22,192 nucleotides of DNA from a virus: positions 1 to 22,192 of IMG/VR virus record IMGVR_UViG_3300030012_000385; one strand, written 5' to 3'. Each line of letters opens with the position of its first letter. Positions within the stretch are counted from its first letter, which is position 1. Below, piece by piece: positions 1 through 5,904 of this stretch. Made by a program: the position numbers and the translations under genes. The notes below the pieces were generated by a model. That model did no database searches. It saw only the letters and a program-made list of their open reading frames with translations, and was not told the DNA's origin.

Positions 1-17
1 ATGTACATATTTACGCT

Positions 18-245
18 CTATACTTTTTGCCCCCCCCCCATAACATCTACATAATCTTTGGTTATGATCTCTAATTCTTCTTGTAAATCTGCTAGTTGTT
101 TCTTTAATAGTAACTCATTTATTTCTACACCTTGTAGTTCTTTTTGCATTGTATTAATTAAAGATTGTTGTATTTTAATTAATTCTTCTTGCTTGTCTAT
201 TATTTGCTTTGCCTCATCAAACAAGTCTAATAATTCGTTTGTCAT
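18..245 (-). CDS. Small coiled-coil protein, unknown function
   Basis: A 75-residue protein of unknown function. Residues 1-65 are rich in Leu, Ile, Glu, Gln and Lys in a heptad-like pattern and should form one long coiled coil. Its ATG overlaps the stop of the DUF3310-like gene as ATGA, so it is probably translationally coupled to it. The last codons contain a run of ten G (plus-strand C10 at 30-39), which gives the tail MGGGQKV. One G more would open the frame to the window edge and one less would give a slightly different short tail, so the C-terminus is uncertain. It is the last gene of the early operon visible here. Confidence 0.7.
   Translation of the reverse strand: MTNELLDLFDEAKQIIDKQEELIKIQQSLINTMQKELQGVEINELLLKKQLADLQEELEIITKDYVDVMGGGQKV
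30..39. repeat. Homopolymer tract of ten C/G
   Basis: Ten consecutive C on the plus strand (ten G in the coding strand) in an otherwise very AT-rich genome, at the 3' end of the 75-residue gene. Tracts of this length are prone to polymerase slippage and to sequencing error. The count decides the reading frame of the gene's last codons. Confidence 0.9.
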
Positions 246-529
246 TGTTCTCTGTTGTTTAGTTTATCTAGTTCAAAGTTTAAATGGTTTATAGCCTTCT
301 GTATGCAATCGTAGGGACTGTCGTGCTTGTAATTACTTCTTAAAAGATATGTTACTGCTGTGCCTACATTATAACTTAAATCCCAGTCCTCAACTACTTT
401 CCTTGCCTCATATCCATAAGTATTGCCAATGTAATAGTTTGGTATAGGATTACTATTTAAGTCTTGTATAACTTCTTTAGCTTCATCTATGTTTCTTGTA
501 AAGTCGTAGTAGTATTTACTCTTTGCCAT
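242..529 (-). CDS. DUF3310-like phage protein
   Basis: A 95-residue protein. Residues about 40-88 fit the DUF3310 pattern common in phages: a YEA start, a V-E-D-W element, an N-x-G-x-A-V-x-Y-L-x-R core and a final helix with K-A-I-N-H-L. DUF3310 proteins are small and helical and are often annotated as SaV-like or nucleotide-kinase-like, without a settled function. It overlaps the HNH gene by 14 bases upstream and the coiled-coil gene by 4 downstream, so it belongs to the same transcript. The family assignment comes from remembered motif shape and not from a search. Confidence 0.65.
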   Translation of the reverse strand: MAKSKYYYDFTRNIDEAKEVIQDLNSNPIPNYYIGNTYGYEARKVVEDWDLSYNVGTAVTYLLRSNYKHDSPYDCIQKAINHLNFELDKLNNREQ

Positions 530-857
530 TTCTTTTACGTTTTGCTTTTGCCCATGCTGTCTTTTGATTGTGATGTGGTAAACATAAAGTCATCAGGTTA
601 TTTTGGTTAAGTCTATCTCCACCATCTTTGATTTCAATAATGTGATCTATTACTATCTTATCTTTATAATTTACTTTGCCTTCTTCACTGCACCACCTAC
701 AATGTGGTTCTCGTTCAATATGCCACTTTCTGAGATTCCTCCAAGCTCTGCTATTATAAAAGTCATAGTTTTCGCTCTTATGCTTTTCAGTAAAGCCAGT
801 AGTCTTTTTACTACTTGCAATCCACTTCTTTTTCTTTCCCTTTGGTAAACTTGGCAT
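516..857 (-). CDS. HNH endonuclease
   Basis: A 113-residue phage-type HNH nuclease. A Lys-rich N-terminus leads into FYNSRAWRNLR (residues 33-43), typical of these proteins. The zinc-binding pair C53-x2-C56 follows, then D71-H72 of the first catalytic strand, N86/N87, C92 and H95-H96. In many siphoviruses such a protein lies next to the terminase genes and supports DNA packaging with the large terminase. Here it lies near the left edge while the terminase is at the right edge, which would bring them close on a circular map. Its start overlaps the previous stop as TAATG. A stand-alone homing nuclease is less likely, because the gene is seamlessly integrated in the operon. Confidence 0.88.
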   Translation of the reverse strand: MPSLPKGKKKKWIASSKKTTGFTEKHKSENYDFYNSRAWRNLRKWHIEREPHCRWCSEEGKVNYKDKIVIDHIIEIKDGGDRLNQNNLMTLCLPHHNQKTAWAKAKRKRNGKE

Positions 858-1054
858 TAATTTAAAAATTCTAAATCGTTATCATCATATTCTGGCAGCT
901 TGTACTCTATTGTTATTATTGGTGGTATTCCATTATTGTTAAGCCAATCATCTAGGTTGTCAATTAAAGTATCTACTGCTCTATCTTTTGCATCGTCTAA
1001 TAGTTCTGTGTCATCTAATTTTATCTCTATGCTAACACTTGCGATAATCTTCAT
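857..1054 (-). CDS. Small acidic protein, unknown function
   Basis: A 65-residue, strongly acidic protein that I do not recognise. It starts with a beta-like stretch (MKIIASVSIEIKL), has a central Asp-rich helix (residues 14-40) and ends with the acidic segment PEYDDNDLEFLN. No membrane segment or cysteine is visible. Start and stop both overlap neighbouring genes by one base (TAATG), which indicates translational coupling. Small acidic phage proteins can be DNA mimics or inhibitors of host proteins, but nothing here proves that. Confidence 0.7.
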   Translation of the reverse strand: MKIIASVSIEIKLDDTELLDDAKDRAVDTLIDNLDDWLNNNGIPPIITIEYKLPEYDDNDLEFLN

Positions 1055-1275
1055 TATATATACTTTTTATAATCCTTAACATCTAAATATGTTTTTATAA
1101 AATATCTATCTGCATTCTTTTGTATCTTTTCTTGTTCAACTCTATAATCCTCTCTATATCCAAACATCAATTGAAATCCTATGTCTGATGTTATCTTTTT
1201 TGGCAATACTAACTCTAGTCCGTTCTCCGTTCTTTTATATATCTCTTGGTGTCTGGTTGCCCTATTAGACTTCAA
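1054..1275 (-). CDS. Small protein, unknown function
   Basis: A 73-residue protein of unknown function with many charged and aromatic residues, including FGYREDYRVEQEK in the middle and YLDVKDYKKYI at the end. No recognisable motif, signal peptide or membrane span is seen. It overlaps the upstream 124-residue gene by 11 bases and its stop overlaps the next start by one base, so it is embedded in the operon. Being a real gene is supported by this tiling and by the absence of a better frame. Confidence 0.65.
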   Translation of the reverse strand: MKSNRATRHQEIYKRTENGLELVLPKKITSDIGFQLMFGYREDYRVEQEKIQKNADRYFIKTYLDVKDYKKYI

Positions 1276-1639
1276 GAGTTGATTTATATTTATTTATAAT
1301 GCGCTCCATCTGTGATTCATAAAACACTGGGAAATCTTTATAACCTCTAGGCTGTCCTTCTTGCTCCCATACTCTATATAATACAGCTCTTAATCTTTGA
1401 GATGCTGTTTTTGTCTTACCTACCTCAAAGTCTGTTGTAAACTTCTCTACTTCCTCTTGCTCTGCTTTGCTTATATCATCAGAACTTATTAAAACCATTC
1501 CAGGACATTTACGTAAGTTAAATATTCTCATCATTGTTTCATCTGGTAGCTCTTGAGTATGTATGTTTATACTAAGAGTTCCATCTGCTAGAGTACTTAC
1601 CTTATTTACTCCTCCTTCAAATATTACTGTTTTCTTCAT
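1265..1639 (-). CDS. Conserved-looking phage protein, unknown function
   Basis: A 124-residue protein. The N-terminal half looks like beta strands (VIFEGGVNKVS, LSINIHTQELP) and the C-terminal half is helical, with S-Q-R-L-R-A-V-L-Y-R-V-W-E-Q followed by Y-x-S-Q-M-E-R-I-I-N-K-Y-K. From memory the C-terminal pattern (an R-A-V-L-x-x-L/V-W helix, then an F-Y-x-x-x-M-E helix) recurs in Bacteroidota phage early regions, next to recombination and replication genes, without an assigned function. The ATG overlaps the end of the upstream 39-codon gene by 23 bases, and the gene overlaps its downstream neighbour by 11. Confidence 0.7.
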   Translation of the reverse strand: MKKTVIFEGGVNKVSTLADGTLSINIHTQELPDETMMRIFNLRKCPGMVLISSDDISKAEQEEVEKFTTDFEVGKTKTASQRLRAVLYRVWEQEGQPRGYKDFPVFYESQMERIINKYKSTLEV

Positions 1640-1736
1640 CTTTGTAAATATATAAAATAGATTCTATTATCCAATCTTCAGGGTTTAAAGTTTTAAACAA
1701 CCGATTGTTAATCCAGCTCTGTAATCTTTTATTCAT
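1617..1736 (-). CDS. 39-residue micro-protein
   Basis: A short gene that fills the apparent gap between the PP-loop enzyme and the 124-residue gene. It starts with ATG at 1736, overlapping the PP-loop stop as ATGA, and ends with TGA at 1617, overlapping the next gene by 23 bases. The product begins MNKRLQSWINNRLF, has LNPEDWIIESILYIY in the middle and ends DEENSNI. It would form an amphipathic helix pair with several Trp, Tyr and Ile. No function can be assigned. Reality is supported by the exact ATGA coupling, as at other junctions in this operon. Confidence 0.55.
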   Translation of the reverse strand: MNKRLQSWINNRLFKTLNPEDWIIESILYIYKDEENSNI

Positions 1737-2599
1737 AAGCCACAATACCCGCTATCACATTCATTAAAATCATCAAAAGATAATTCTATTTGTGGTTTAT
1801 AATTCATAATATCTTTATACAATTCTTTTTTACTTTTCCAATATTTACTATCATTTTCTTGTTTAGCAAACCATTCCATTTTGTTTTTATGTTCTTGTGC
1901 CATTTTATTTAAAAACATTGGATTTCTATGAAAACAGCCAACGCAATTATTATAATACCCTTTTTGAAATCTTACATTTTTATTGTTTTTCCAATATTTT
2001 TCTATATCTATAGATTTTATAATATTATCTATAAGAGGATAGCTTAACTTTCTCCATTTTTTAGTTTGCCATTTATTTCTTCCATTAGAACTTTTACCTA
2101 CTATGACCTTGTCATATTGAAAACCATCAATCAGTCTTTCATCTATTCTTGCTTTTCTTCTTTCTTCCCCATATCTAAAACCTATTCTCATATCTATTGG
2201 TTCATCAAAGTTATTATTCCACCAATTTAAGATTGGTTTAAATTTCATATGATGCGTGCATTCTCTATGCATAACATTAGGTAAATGTCTACCTTTTAAT
2301 TCTTTTATTAAAATATCATCAAATGTAGGTGATTTTATCCAAGTTATTTCTTGACCTATATATTGCTCAAGGTCTAACATTATATTAATTATATTGTCTT
2401 GCTCTAAAGTTCCAATAAATTCATCATCAATTTTATCAGAAACAATTTGTCTTATTTTTTTGTCTGGATAAATACAATTTTTATCTGTAGTTCTAACTAA
2501 TGCAAATATATTATAATCGGCTTTATAATTAGCAGCAATATAACTAGAGGATTTGCCTCCACTTAAACTATTTACTGTTATAAGTTTTTTAGTTTCCAT
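1733..2599 (-). CDS. PP-loop ATPase, PAPS reductase-like
   Basis: A 288-residue member of the adenine nucleotide alpha-hydrolase (PP-loop) superfamily, closest in shape to phage proteins annotated as phosphoadenosine phosphosulfate reductase-like. The PP-loop SGGKSS is at residues 13-18. Further hallmarks are an R-I-G-F-R-x-G-E segment near 138-145, YPLID at 187-191 and NNCVGCFHR at 217-225. Cysteines at 42, 114, 219, 222, 281 and 286 could form a metal or Fe-S site together with the CDSGYC tail. The family activates substrates with ATP for sulfur transfer or reduction, and DndC, which acts in DNA phosphorothioation, is a distant relative. The substrate here is unknown. It lies between the NinG-like gene and micro-genes in the early operon. 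Confidence 0.82.
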   Translation of the reverse strand: METKKLITVNSLSGGKSSSYIAANYKADYNIFALVRTTDKNCIYPDKKIRQIVSDKIDDEFIGTLEQDNIINIMLDLEQYIGQEITWIKSPTFDDILIKELKGRHLPNVMHRECTHHMKFKPILNWWNNNFDEPIDMRIGFRYGEERRKARIDERLIDGFQYDKVIVGKSSNGRNKWQTKKWRKLSYPLIDNIIKSIDIEKYWKNNKNVRFQKGYYNNCVGCFHRNPMFLNKMAQEHKNKMEWFAKQENDSKYWKSKKELYKDIMNYKPQIELSFDDFNECDSGYCGL

Positions 2600-2688
2600 T
2601 CTTTAAATTTTAAAGGTTTTTGTTTTAGTTGTATTTTTACTGCATAGTAATATTTAGCATATTCCATTACTTCCTCTTCAGTTATCAT
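2578..2688 (-). CDS. 36-residue micro-protein
   Basis: A small gene between the NinG-like and PP-loop genes. Its ATG at 2688 overlaps the NinG-like TGA as ATGA, and its TAA at 2578 lies 22 bases inside the PP-loop gene. The product is charged and aromatic (MITEEEVMEYAKYYY at the start, KFKEWKLKNL at the end) and probably one or two helices. Tiny proteins ending in a similar F-x-E-W motif are common fillers in Bacteroidota phage early operons, from memory. The function is unknown. Confidence 0.55.
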   Translation of the reverse strand: MITEEEVMEYAKYYYAVKIQLKQKPLKFKEWKLKNL

Positions 2689-3077
2689 AATTCTTTTATC
2701 TTTTGTTTATAGCTTTCGATTGCTTCTTCATAATCAGATCTTGTTAATTTTACTACTATGTGCATTCTACTTTCTAAATCATCAACTGTACCTTTACCCC
2801 ATTTATTTTCTACTCCTCTAGCTGCTTTTATTTGGTTTCCGTTCAAAAAAGTATTACAATAACTACACTGGCTGTTAACATTTTTTTCATCGTATCTTAT
2901 GCTAAGGTAACGTCTAGAAAATAGATGACCAGCGTGAATATTACCACCAAAAGCTGGATATTCTTTACCACAACTAATACACTTGCAATTGCCTTTATAA
3001 TCGCTATCACGCTTTCTGATGTACTCGCTAAATACTTTATCTAGCTTTTTTTTTAGTTTACTTATTGTTGTTGGCAT
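2685..3077 (-). CDS. ninG: NinG-like recombination nuclease
   Basis: A 130-residue protein matching the lambda NinG (Rap) pattern, a structure-specific nuclease that acts on Holliday junctions and branched DNA in phage recombination. Visible features are the N-terminal helix with DKVFSEYIRKRD, the zinc knuckle C33-x2-C36 (CISCGK), H48-A-G-H51 followed by LFSRR, then RYDEKNVNSQ and the second pair C71-x2-C74 before N75. The fold is HNH-like. It overlaps the upstream replication-associated gene by 20 bases. Position just after the replication genes matches lambdoid layout. A general HNH nuclease is the alternative reading. Confidence 0.82.
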   Translation of the reverse strand: MPTTISKLKKKLDKVFSEYIRKRDSDYKGNCKCISCGKEYPAFGGNIHAGHLFSRRYLSIRYDEKNVNSQCSYCNTFLNGNQIKAARGVENKWGKGTVDDLESRMHIVVKLTRSDYEEAIESYKQKIKEL

Positions 3078-3477
3078 TGCCTATCTTCTTTATCTCTCTT
3101 TTATCTATTGCCTTACTAAATGATTCAACACGCTTTTTATAAATTTCGTATTCTTCTATTTGATTTGTTTGTCTTTTTAATGCTTTTGATTTTTTGTAAT
3201 CTCTCAATGCTTGACTCCACGTAGGTACATTAACAAAGTGTGGTCCATCATTTTCTCTTATGTGTTTATTTAAAGCAAATCTAACTTCTTCTAATTCCAT
3301 AGAACCATAGTTATTAGCTAAGTCATTACAAAATAAATTAGTCATCTGCACTACTATCTCAGCTTCTGGAGCTTGTCCTAGCTGTACATAAAGAGTTGAA
3401 ATAACGTCATAACATTGTCTTTTGAGTTCTTTGATGTTGTTTGCGTATAGATACCAAACTTGATTTTTTTTAATCAT
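3058..3477 (-). CDS. Replication-associated phage protein
   Basis: A 139-residue, mostly helical protein directly after the replication initiator and overlapping it by 8 bases. It starts KKNQVWYLYANNIKELKRQC, has an acidic helical middle with MELEEVRFALNKHIRE, then PTWSQALRDYKK and a basic C-terminal tail. There is no Walker A motif, so it is not an ATPase helicase loader of the DnaC kind. Similar proteins sit at this place in Bacteroidota phages as I recall, so a helper role such as a lambda P-like loader or adaptor is possible. That role is inferred from position only. Confidence 0.65.
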   Translation of the reverse strand: MIKKNQVWYLYANNIKELKRQCYDVISTLYVQLGQAPEAEIVVQMTNLFCNDLANNYGSMELEEVRFALNKHIRENDGPHFVNVPTWSQALRDYKKSKALKRQTNQIEEYEIYKKRVESFSKAIDKREIKKIGNANNNK

Positions 3478-4144
3478 TATATTCTTTATTTATCATTTCT
3501 AGTCCTTTGTGATAGTTGCTAAGTATCTTTTGAACTTTAGTTTGTTTTTCTGTTTTAAGCTCAAACAATCCCTTCCATCCGTTTTCGATAGACTGCTGGA
3601 TTATTTTAGCTTGGTTTTCTTTGTTGTTGTTGGAGATTCTTAGTAGCTTGGATATGGCAGCAGATTCACCTAAAGGTTTGTAGGTGGTTCTAAATTGTTC
3701 TTTTCTAAATGCTTTCCACAATTCCCAAGCGTCTAAATTTAATTCAAAAGGATAATCCCTTTCTGTTTTAGTATTATTAGTATTTAGTTTTATATTAGTA
3801 TTTAGTAGCGGTTGATTTTCTACATCTAACTTTTCTATTTCTTGAAAATCGAAATGTGGCTTTTCAAAAACTATATAATCCCAGCTTACTATCTTACCTT
3901 TATCTCTAATCTGTTTTCGTTTCATATAGCCATTAGATGTAAGTTCCTTAAAGGCTGAGTATATAGCAGACTTACCATCTGTGCTCCATTTTTCAACTTC
4001 TTCGACATATAGTTTCCAATCATTAGGTAAAGCCAAGAGGTGACATAGTAACCCCTTAGCTTTTAACGATAAGTTTTTATTAAATATAAACTCATTATTT
4101 ATAGTAGTAAAGTTCTTAGATTTCTCTACTCTAATTCGCTTCAT
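3470..4144 (-). CDS. Winged-helix replication initiator (phage O-like)
   Basis: A 224-residue protein whose N-terminal 90 residues look like the helix-turn-helix domain of phage replisome organisers: FTTINNEFIFNKNLSLKAKG, then LLALPNDWKLYVEEVEKW, GKSAIYSAFKELTSNGYMKR and a basic wing. Residues about 100-125 form an Asn/Thr-rich linker (LNTNIKLNTNN), and the rest is a helical C-terminal domain with AWELWKAFRKEQF. The layout resembles lambda O, with a DNA-binding head, a flexible linker and a partner-binding tail. The linker DNA carries direct repeats that could be initiator sites. It overlaps the HTH gene by 14 bases and the next gene by 8. Confidence 0.72.
   Translation of the reverse strand: MKRIRVEKSKNFTTINNEFIFNKNLSLKAKGLLCHLLALPNDWKLYVEEVEKWSTDGKSAIYSAFKELTSNGYMKRKQIRDKGKIVSWDYIVFEKPHFDFQEIEKLDVENQPLLNTNIKLNTNNTKTERDYPFELNLDAWELWKAFRKEQFRTTYKPLGESAAISKLLRISNNNKENQAKIIQQSIENGWKGLFELKTEKQTKVQKILSNYHKGLEMINKEYND
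3768..3806. repeat. Iteron-like direct repeats inside the initiator gene
   Basis: The heptamer TTAGTAT occurs at 3768-3774, 3777-3783 and 3795-3801, at spacings of 9 and 18 bases. The last two copies extend to an identical 14-mer (TATTAGTATTTAGT, at 3775-3788 and 3793-3806). They lie in the part of the winged-helix initiator gene that encodes the Asn/Thr linker, which is where lambda O carries its origin iterons. The two 14-mers use the same synonymous codons. The repeats also encode the peptide repeat LNTN, so protein-level duplication is a simpler alternative. Confidence 0.5.
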
Positions 4145-4367
4145 TTAATGTGTATTTAGAGAATGAAACCTTTTCATTGAATCTATTCCTACTAGATACC
4201 AGCTCAGACTTTATATCATAGCCTTCGTCTTTCAATTCGCATATCCTTGACGTTAGTCTCATAATTGCATAATCATTAAAAGCATCTAATGCAGTTATTG
4301 GTCCAATCTGTTTAAGATGTCTAAGTACTTTGTCTTTCTGTGATAATTTTCTTTTCATTGTTTTCAT
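4131..4367 (-). CDS. Small helix-turn-helix protein
   Basis: A 78-residue protein with a winged-helix pattern seen in many phages: LSQKDKVLRHLKQIGPITALDAFNDY, then IMRLTSRICELKDEGYDI as the recognition helix, and a C-terminal beta wing ending KVSFSKYTL. These proteins are usually annotated as HTH-domain proteins of unknown role and are probably DNA binding. The start is ATG at 4367; a second ATG three codons later is possible. It sits between the DnaA-like gene and the winged-helix initiator and overlaps the latter by 14 bases, which suits a replication or regulatory role. Confidence 0.7.
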   Translation of the reverse strand: MKTMKRKLSQKDKVLRHLKQIGPITALDAFNDYAIMRLTSRICELKDEGYDIKSELVSSRNRFNEKVSFSKYTLNEAN

Positions 4368-4380
4368 TTATTGGTTAATA

Positions 4381-4779
4381 TTAAATTCCTTGTCCGTGAT
4401 TTTCTCTAAGTTTTTGTTTTAAATAATTATTATATCGTTGTTTTTTTATGTTGACTATCTCTCTTATTAACTCTTTTGGTTCAACATAGTCAATCTGTAA
4501 CTTAAATACCTCTAATATATCATTGTATTTATTATGGTAATAATCATCATAAGCCATCAAGTCTTTATGTTTTTTGTAATGGTGTATTATACTAGCGTGA
4601 TTTAAATTAAACTCTTTTGCTATCTTAGTCCAGCTTAGTTCAAGTATATCCCTACAAATTACAAAAGCCATTCTTCTATTATCCACTATATGTCTTTTTC
4701 TGCTTTTAGATAACAGTTCTTTTTCTGACATCTTAGTAACATAACTAACAACTTTTTTTACTCTGTCTATTTTATCCAT
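4381..4779 (-). CDS. Free-standing DnaA domain IV-like protein
   Basis: A 132-residue protein whose residues about 5-76 match the C-terminal DNA-binding domain of bacterial DnaA: SKSRKRHIVDNRRMAFVICRD, then LSWTKIAKEF, and LNHASIIHHYKKHKDL in the place of the DnaA signature D-H-T-T-V-x-H-A. There is no AAA+ domain. Residues 77-132 form a charged helical extension ending in a basic Lys/Arg/Asn tail. It may bind DnaA-box-like sites to recruit or compete with host DnaA, or act as a regulator. It overlaps the upstream gene by 8 bases and is followed by the HTH and initiator genes. Confidence 0.75.
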   Translation of the reverse strand: MDKIDRVKKVVSYVTKMSEKELLSKSRKRHIVDNRRMAFVICRDILELSWTKIAKEFNLNHASIIHHYKKHKDLMAYDDYYHNKYNDILEVFKLQIDYVEPKELIREIVNIKKQRYNNYLKQKLRENHGQGI

Positions 4780-5041
4780 TTTTCTTATTTTTTTTATACC
4801 ATTCTTGAAGCTCTTGACACTGCTCTTGTCTAATAATTGTTTGAGAAATAAATTTATCTCCTACGTTAATATACCAGTCTGCCAGTCTTACTTCATAATA
4901 ATCATCGTGTTCTATAAGCTCTGTTGCTTTTCTGTTTAAGTGCATCCAACCTTTACCCCTCCTTAATTTAAAGCAATAGCTGGTTTCGTGTTCATATGCT
5001 TCGTCACGTGATTGTTTACTAAAAAGGTAAGTCTGTGCCAT
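4772..5041 (-). CDS. Small protein, unknown function
   Basis: An 89-residue protein that I do not recognise. It has mixed beta/alpha character, with CFKLRRGKGWMHLNRKA near the middle, HDDYYEVRLADWYINVGDKF after it and a C-terminal helix rich in Gln, Glu and Lys. No membrane span or metal motif is visible. Its ATG is 23 bases inside the end of the SSB-like gene, and its end overlaps the DnaA-like gene by 8. The tight packing implies co-expression with the replication genes. Confidence 0.65.
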   Translation of the reverse strand: MAQTYLFSKQSRDEAYEHETSYCFKLRRGKGWMHLNRKATELIEHDDYYEVRLADWYINVGDKFISQTIIRQEQCQELQEWYKKNKKNG

Positions 5042-5453
5042 TGTTTGTTGATTTAGGTTTTACATCGTTTAAAACGTATTCTTTGAATGCGTCAGCTATT
5101 TCAATAATCTTGGGTATATCAGCCTCTCCGACTATGTTACAAGCGTTTGTCAATGCGTTCTGCTTTATGATATACTCTTGTGTTTTATTATCCTTTGGAA
5201 CTGCTGTATAGCTTTTACCACCACCTTGAAACGTTGAAGCTGGTTTTATCTTGTTGATAGTAGTACCGTTGTATTCTCGTGTACTTACTTCTATTGAAGC
5301 TGTTTGACCTTCTATAAATTTGTTTTGAGTTTCTGTCTTGGATAGGTATTCTCCTTTAAATCCATCTTCAAACTCTAAAAGCCACTTATAAAAGTGTCCA
5401 TATTGAGATTCAAAATCTCCTACTTGTTTAACTGATTTGACTATTTTTTCCAT
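5019..5453 (-). CDS. SSB-like single-stranded DNA-binding protein candidate
   Basis: A 144-residue protein with a beta-rich N-terminal half (residues 1-72, with YKWLLEFEDGFKGEYL and ASIEVSTREYNGTTINKI) that could be an OB fold. A flexible Gly-rich stretch (73-82) follows, then a helical segment IIKQNALTNACNIV and AFKEYVLND, and a tail ending GTDLPF. The terminal D-x-P-F resembles the acidic tip by which bacterial SSB recruits replication and repair proteins. No clear SSB family signature is visible, so the call rests on architecture, tail and position beside the replication genes. It starts one base after the upstream stop. Confidence 0.6.
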   Translation of the reverse strand: MEKIVKSVKQVGDFESQYGHFYKWLLEFEDGFKGEYLSKTETQNKFIEGQTASIEVSTREYNGTTINKIKPASTFQGGGKSYTAVPKDNKTQEYIIKQNALTNACNIVGEADIPKIIEIADAFKEYVLNDVKPKSTNNGTDLPF

Positions 5454-5660
5454 TTAATAAAATTTTATTGGTTTTTCATTTTCTTGTTCTTCCTCTAATA
5501 TTTGAATCAAAGTTCTTCTGATCTTTGCAATATACAACTCTAAGTTTTTAATTATATCATCTCTATCGAGTTTCTTATACTTATCGTATTTCTTTTCGTA
5601 ATGTATCAAAAGATGTTGTAATGCTTGTGCTTGAATGTGTTTGTCGGTTAATTTTTCCAT
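5454..5660 (-). CDS. Small helical protein, unknown function
   Basis: A 68-residue, probably fully helical protein: MEKLTDKHIQAQALQHLLIHYEKKY, then a charged linker, IKNLELYIAKIRRTLIQIL and an acidic C-terminus. The pattern suggests a two-helix hairpin or coiled coil. No catalytic motif is seen. It abuts the SSB-like gene with no intergenic base and begins 2 bases after the membrane-protein gene stops, so it is in the early operon. The role is unknown. Confidence 0.65.
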   Translation of the reverse strand: MEKLTDKHIQAQALQHLLIHYEKKYDKYKKLDRDDIIKNLELYIAKIRRTLIQILEEEQENEKPIKFY

Positions 5661-5662
5661 AA

Positions 5663-5893
5663 TTAGTTAGTTCCGTTAATAATATAAAAAACCACCATAG
5701 TAACAAAAGAGCCAGTATAAAGGCTTAAAACCTCTGTTAAGTATGTTGGTATCAAAAACAAAAGAAGTAACGTTAGAAACGCTAAAACCATTGTATAAGT
5801 ACATAATTGAGTTAATGTAAAGCTAAAAAACTGTACTTGAGTTCCAAGCTCTAATTTAGCATCTAAGTAATTTGGTTTGTGTAAATCTTGCAT
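5663..5893 (-). CDS. Small two-span membrane protein, unknown function
   Basis: A 76-residue protein with a short soluble N-terminus and two hydrophobic stretches: residues about 30-48 (YTMVLAFLTLLLLFLIP) and about 54-73 (VLSLYTGSFVTMVVFYII). Both are long enough to span the inner membrane. It lies near the start of the early operon, not near the lysis genes, so a role in host takeover or superinfection exclusion is conceivable. No homology supports either idea. Confidence 0.68.
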   Translation of the reverse strand: MQDLHKPNYLDAKLELGTQVQFFSFTLTQLCTYTMVLAFLTLLLLFLIPTYLTEVLSLYTGSFVTMVVFYIINGTN

Positions 5894-5904
5894 TGTTAGT
5901 TATT

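Noticed and set aside
58-294. Plus-strand ORF of 78 codons
   Set aside because: It lies antisense to two well-tiled minus-strand genes, has a Cys/Ser/Asn-rich composition typical of a shadow frame, and no coupled neighbours on the plus strand. The other plus-strand ORFs (for example at 603-848, 11961-12185, 16195-16512 and 20011-20277) are rejected for the same reason.
4679-4687. TTATCCACT, one base from a DnaA box, inside the DnaA-like gene
   Set aside because: A single copy within conserved codons (IVDNRR region) and no cluster of boxes was seen nearby, so chance is likely.
5029-5044. The string ACAATGGCACAGA occurs at the start of both the 89-residue gene and the tape measure gene
   Set aside because: Both genes begin with Met-Ala-Gln and overlap the previous gene; a shared start-codon context explains the match without a repeat element.
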